Below are positions 13,372-16,451 of a stretch of 16,451 nucleotides of DNA, piece by piece. Made by a program: the position numbers and the translations under genes. Location of the stretch: NCBI GenBank assembly GCA_023391155.1, contig JAEWBM010000161.1, positions 1 to 16,451 of the forward strand, read 5' to 3'. The notes beneath the pieces were generated by a model. That model was not told the origin of the DNA. It made no database searches and worked only from the letters and a program-made list of their open reading frames with translations. The stretch's first letter is position 1. Every line of letters begins with the position of its first letter. The stretch is from Acidobacteriota bacterium (GTDB lineage: Bacteria; Acidobacteriota; Blastocatellia; Pyrinomonadales; Pyrinomonadaceae).

Positions 13372-14640
13372 TTAACGGCTTCGCGGCGTCATCGGGACCA
13401 GACGGTCGACCGACTCATAGATCTGCAGATACATCTGCGTTTCTTTCGGGATAAGGTTTGCCCAGCCCGCGCCGCCGCGGTTGATGTACCCGGCAAGCCG
13501 CGCCGGATTTGAATTGTAACCGGCTGCCATGATCTGTTCCTGGGTTGCGATGCCGCTGAGGATCGCGCCGCTGATGGCCGAGCGGCTGCGAAGGTCATCC
13601 CACGTCCACTGCATATACAGAAGCATTGCCTGCGCGGCGTTTACGTGGTCACGCATTCCGACGACAAAATTCGGGGTGAGCGGCACCTGCGGAAACTGGG
13701 CCCGGACCATTCGATATGTTGACGGGATCATCTGTACCATCCCACCAGCGCCTGCCGTACTGACCGCGTATTTATATGTCTCGCCCTCGTTCAACGCGAA
13801 CAGAGTGAAGACGTCGTTATAAATATCGTTGTGGGGTTCGGTCTTGAACCGCATATGGTCGACGTGCTCGACGACGGCAAGCCGCTCGGCAATATCGGCA
13901 ACTTTGGGCTGAATAGTAACGCCGCGTTCGCGGAGCTTTTCACGGGCGATCTCGATAACGTTGTGCACATAAATGCGGCCTGCACCGACCACCTCGGGCG
14001 TGACGAGGCCCGGATGTGTCGACATATAATACGCGGTTTCCTGATAGGTACCGCGGTCCACGCGGGGATACTGAACGAGCAGCGGCAGATGTTGAACGCC
14101 GCGTTCGTCGGTAAGCGTTATCGGGGTGTTCACACCGTTGCCGCGGATGGTTTTGGCTACCAGGCGTCTGCCGTTTTCGGAGGTGACGGCGGTCTCGTAT
14201 TTGGTGGAGAGGAAATCTTCTTTGGTCATCACGACGTAATCGATCTCGTTTCGATCCCAGTCGTGGAATGCCACCCGCACTGCCTCGATCCCTTGATAGG
14301 GCGTGCCGACGGACGCGATGGTCAGCGGCCGCGTTTTCATTACGCGGGTCGCTTCGGCGATCTTGCTTTTGATCTCGCGAAAACTAAGTGTGCGTGCGGC
14401 TGACGACGCGGGTGCACTAGGCACCGAACGCGGTGCTTCGACCGGAGCAGAACGCACGGGTTCCGCATCCGCCACGCGAGGCCTGCCGACAATTATCGGT
14501 GTAGGGGTCGCTCTTGGTGAAGGGGTACGGTCGGTGACGACAAGCTCTACGCGGGGCGACGGCCCTTGCGCAAACACGGCCCCGGCCGAACCCGAAACGA
14601 GCGTAACACTTAGAAGCGCGAGACAAGATCTAATTTTCAT
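13372..14640 (-). CDS. Exported SLT-like lytic transglycosylase-type protein
   Basis: This probable periplasmic protein has 422 aa. A signal peptide (about 1-25, ending GAVFAQ) is followed by a Pro/Ala/Arg-rich linker (about 28-82), a middle domain of unknown type (about 85-240) and a C-terminal soluble lytic transglycosylase-like domain (about 255-412). The domain shows ALNEGETYKYAVSTAGAGGM (282-301), where Glu285 has the exact spacing of the catalytic Glu before the SxAGA motif. It then has VQMIPSTYR, MAAGYNSNPARL (371-382) for the usual AYNxG, and PKETQMYLQIY (398-408). SLT enzymes cleave glycan strands and leave 1,6-anhydro-MurNAc. The match is divergent, so activity is likely but not certain. 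The gene is monocistronic with its own terminator. Confidence 0.8.
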   Translation of the reverse strand: MKIRSCLALLSVTLVSGSAGAVFAQGPSPRVELVVTDRTPSPRATPTPIIVGRPRVADAEPVRSAPVEAPRSVPSAPASSAARTLSFREIKSKIAEATRVMKTRPLTIASVGTPYQGIEAVRVAFHDWDRNEIDYVVMTKEDFLSTKYETAVTSENGRRLVAKTIRGNGVNTPITLTDERGVQHLPLLVQYPRVDRGTYQETAYYMSTHPGLVTPEVVGAGRIYVHNVIEIAREKLRERGVTIQPKVADIAERLAVVEHVDHMRFKTEPHNDIYNDVFTLFALNEGETYKYAVSTAGAGGMVQMIPSTYRMVRAQFPQVPLTPNFVVGMRDHVNAAQAMLLYMQWTWDDLRSRSAISGAILSGIATQEQIMAAGYNSNPARLAGYINRGGAGWANLIPKETQMYLQIYESVDRLVPMTPRSR

Positions 14641-14849
14641 AAGATGGTACTACAGGTAAAAAACTCAGCGGAGAGAAACAAATTTTCGCGATTCAGCAGG
14701 GTGAACACCTGCATTTGTATAGATTCGCTTATTTGCGTGGAGGTTGTCAACGTAAATCGGAAAAATTATGGCAGCCACAATAAAAGGTTATAGGTCGCTG
14801 GCAGTTTACGGGTCGATACTATTACGCTATAACTGGAACTTTTAGAGAA
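14641..14849. other. Divergent intergenic region between the SLT-like gene and glmM
   Basis: No gene is seen in these 209 bp, which are AT-richer than their surroundings. They should hold the promoters of both divergent genes. The best plus-strand promoter candidate lies at 14805-14833. A 7-bp inverted pair, GTTATAG (14787-14793) and CTATAAC (14827-14833), spans it. For the SLT-like gene no convincing promoter or Shine-Dalgarno sequence was recognised. Confidence 0.6.
14805..14833 (+). promoter_or_regulatory. Candidate glmM promoter
   Basis: TTTACG (14805-14810, 4 of 6) and TATAAC (14828-14833, 5 of 6) are separated by exactly 17 bp. Transcription would start near 14840, about 10 nt before the ATG of glmM. 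No good Shine-Dalgarno sequence precedes that ATG. Confidence 0.55.
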
Positions 14850-16211
14850 ATGCAGCAATTAAAAGAAACCTCACAAGCACCCAAACTTTTCGGTACCGAC
14901 GGCATTCGCGGCGTTGCCGGCGATTTCCCTTTGAATGAAGCAACGGTTCGATTGATCGGAGCCTCTCTCGCACGAAACCTGGCGTCGCAATCAGGGTCTG
15001 TAAAGATACTGATCGGCAGGGACACCAGGGAATCGGGTGCAGCGATAGAACGAGCCTTTTGCGAGGGGGCCGCCAAAGAGGGGGCCGAGTGCGTGTCGGC
15101 GGGAGTGATCACCACTCCGGGCGTCGCGTTTCTTACGGGCAGATTTGGATTTACCGCAGGGGTGGTTATCAGCGCATCGCACAATCCTTTTGAGGATAAC
15201 GGCATCAAGATCTTCTCCCCGGACGGCAGCAAGCTGAACGGCGATGTTGAAAGAGCGATCGAGCGCGACGTGCACGAGGGAGAAACGGTTCCCGAAAATG
15301 GGGCTCTTGCGGTGACCGTTGAGCCGGAATTTCGAGAGGCCTATCTCGACAGCCTCAAGGAGCGGTTTGCGGGCCTGGATCTCGGCGGAATGCGATTGGT
15401 GATAGATTGCGCTAACGGGGCCGCGTCGGAACTTGCGCCGGAGCTTTTTGCATCATTCGGAGCAGAGGTCACCGCACTGCACTGCAGCCCCAACGGGCGG
15501 AACATTAATAAAGATTGCGGGTCGCTTCATCTGGAGGGCCTTCAGCGGGCGGTTATCGATGCGGGAGCTATTGCAGGGATCGCATTTGACGGCGACGCGG
15601 ACAGGGCATTACTGGTCGATGAGCGCGGAAACGTGGTGGACGGCGATTCGATCCTATGGATAATGAGCCGATATTTGCGTTCGGTCGGCAGGCTGAAAAC
15701 GGCGAAAGTGATCGGGACAGTGATGAGCAATTTCGGTCTGGAATCTGCCCTGGCGGCTGACGGGATCGAACTCGTGCGAACGCCGGTGGGAGACAAGTAT
15801 GTGCTCGAAGAGCTTTTGCGAAGCGGTGCGGAACTCGGCGGCGAACAGTCGGGCCACATTATCTTCCCAAAGCGAAGCCTGGTCGGCGACGGCATGGCGA
15901 CGGCCCTCGCCGTGCTGCGGGCCATAACCGAGCGGGGCGTTTCGCTGGCCGAAGCGGCCGGCGGATTCGAACGAACGCCGCAGATCCTGGTGAACGTTAA
16001 GGTGCTAAGAAAGGTGCCGTTCGAGGAATCGCCCGAGATCAGCTCTGCGGCCCGCGAAGTGGAGGAGGAGCTTGGCGATGAGGGCCGGCTGCTGCTGAGA
16101 TACTCGGGCACGGAAAATTTGGCACGAGTGATGGTCGAGGGCCGGGACGGTCAAATGATAGAGAATGCCGCGAACCGTTTGGCCGAGGTGATCCGCCGAA
16201 ATCTTGCATGA
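14850..16211 (+). CDS. glmM: Phosphoglucosamine mutase GlmM
   Basis: GlmM interconverts glucosamine-6-phosphate and glucosamine-1-phosphate, the step before GlmU on the route to UDP-GlcNAc and hence peptidoglycan. The protein is 453 aa, normal for the family (about 445), and complete. It has KLFGTDGIRG (12-21), the phosphoserine loop ISASHNP with active Ser110 (107-113), the metal-binding DGDADR (247-252), the sugar-binding GEQSGH (331-336) and the phosphate-binding RYSGTE (417-422). GEQSGH and the FGTDGIRG start favour GlmM over phosphoglucomutase or phosphomannomutase. The ATG at 14850 adds about ten residues before the usual start. The TGA overlaps the next ATG by 4 bp (ATGA at 16208-16211), so aroB is translationally coupled. 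Confidence 0.96.
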   Translation: MQQLKETSQAPKLFGTDGIRGVAGDFPLNEATVRLIGASLARNLASQSGSVKILIGRDTRESGAAIERAFCEGAAKEGAECVSAGVITTPGVAFLTGRFGFTAGVVISASHNPFEDNGIKIFSPDGSKLNGDVERAIERDVHEGETVPENGALAVTVEPEFREAYLDSLKERFAGLDLGGMRLVIDCANGAASELAPELFASFGAEVTALHCSPNGRNINKDCGSLHLEGLQRAVIDAGAIAGIAFDGDADRALLVDERGNVVDGDSILWIMSRYLRSVGRLKTAKVIGTVMSNFGLESALAADGIELVRTPVGDKYVLEELLRSGAELGGEQSGHIIFPKRSLVGDGMATALAVLRAITERGVSLAEAAGGFERTPQILVNVKVLRKVPFEESPEISSAAREVEEELGDEGRLLLRYSGTENLARVMVEGRDGQMIENAANRLAEVIRRNLA

Positions 16212-16451
16212 AAAAGAACGAGGCAGGAAAGATCGAAGTGCCCGTTCGCCTGCGTGGCCGAGCTTCCGAATACAGCGTTCGGGTGGGCAGCGGCCTGCTT
16301 GCTGTTACAGGCGGCATTCTCTCGGAGGCCTTGCCCACAGCAAAACGCATCCTTCTCGTCAGCAATAAAAAGGTGTTCGGGCTATATGGCGACTTGGTCC
16401 GGAAATCAATAACGCCGGCCGGGTATCGCCCTGAAGTGCATTTAATCGGCG
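16208..16451 (+). CDS. aroB: 3-dehydroquinate synthase AroB, N-terminal part (cut by window end)
   Basis: AroB is the NAD-dependent, metal-dependent enzyme that closes the ring of DAHP to 3-dehydroquinate, the second step of the shikimate pathway. Only the first 81 residues are inside the window. They show the typical N-terminal Rossmann-like part: EYSVRVGSGLL, then KRILLVSNKKVFGLYGDLV, and EVHLIG at the edge, where IGDGE is expected next. The gene starts with an ATGA overlap on the glmM stop, so the two genes form an operon. There is no sign of a frameshift in the visible part. The remaining three quarters of the protein, with the metal and substrate residues, lie beyond 16451. Confidence 0.92.
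   Translation, partial: MKKNEAGKIEVPVRLRGRASEYSVRVGSGLLAVTGGILSEALPTAKRILLVSNKKVFGLYGDLVRKSITPAGYRPEVHLIG

Noticed and set aside
13831..14403. A 190-codon plus-strand frame within the SLT-like gene.
   Set aside because: It is fully antisense to a gene with a signal peptide, a recognisable SLT-like domain and its own terminator; it shows no family features.
1..16451. A hidden defence, phage or secondary-metabolite system.
   Set aside because: Apart from higBA no such genes were recognised; nearly every gene belongs to a known housekeeping, envelope or metabolic family.

Overview
The window reads as ordinary chromosomal DNA of a free-living, mid-to-high GC bacterium (roughly the upper 50s % by eye). 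I infer an Acidobacteriota member near Blastocatellia/Pyrinomonadales. The grounds are the small lipoprotein with an Asn/Thr-rich tract after its lipobox, a UvrA with a variant first zinc site, and the mixture of housekeeping families. This is recognition from memory, not a search result. No rRNA, tRNA, CRISPR array, transposase or phage gene was seen.

Layout. (1) 168-1757, plus strand: an EntS-like MFS transporter followed after 12 bp by a small DUF2695-like Cys/His protein. (2) 1759-8258, minus strand: six closely spaced genes, in transcription order moeA, moaC, a membrane M50B-like metalloprotease, a secreted YkuD-type L,D-transpeptidase-like protein, a 90-aa orphan and uvrA. This run combines molybdopterin synthesis, envelope proteins and nucleotide excision repair. 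The uvrA stop lies 1 bp from the convergent DUF2695 stop. (3) 8314-8951, plus strand: a type II higBA toxin-antitoxin pair with a 10-bp-arm palindrome between its -10 box and the toxin start. (4) 8982-10833, minus strand: an AT-richer orphan membrane protein downstream of an exported M24 (Xaa-Pro-type) metallopeptidase. (5) 10922-12139, plus strand: an acyl-CoA dehydrogenase ending at a bidirectional terminator shared with a convergent lipoprotein gene. (6) 12199-13315: the lipoprotein and a divergent, degenerate CYTH-fold protein, with overlapping divergent promoters between them. (7) 13372-14640, minus strand: an exported SLT-like (lytic transglycosylase) protein whose terminator T-tract overlaps the stop of the CYTH gene. 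(8) 14850 to the right edge, plus strand: glmM overlapping by 4 bp the start of aroB, which is cut by the window end.

Functional links: glmM (amino-sugar precursor), the L,D-transpeptidase-like protein and the SLT-like protein all concern peptidoglycan. moeA and moaC belong to the molybdenum cofactor pathway. Apart from higBA and its AT-rich neighbour, nothing looks clearly acquired. I did not find a convincing new multi-gene system. The points most worth a second look are an inverted repeat directly upstream of uvrA, the Cys-to-Asp change in the first zinc site of UvrA, the degenerate CYTH signature, and several promoters whose -10 box lies almost on the start codon.
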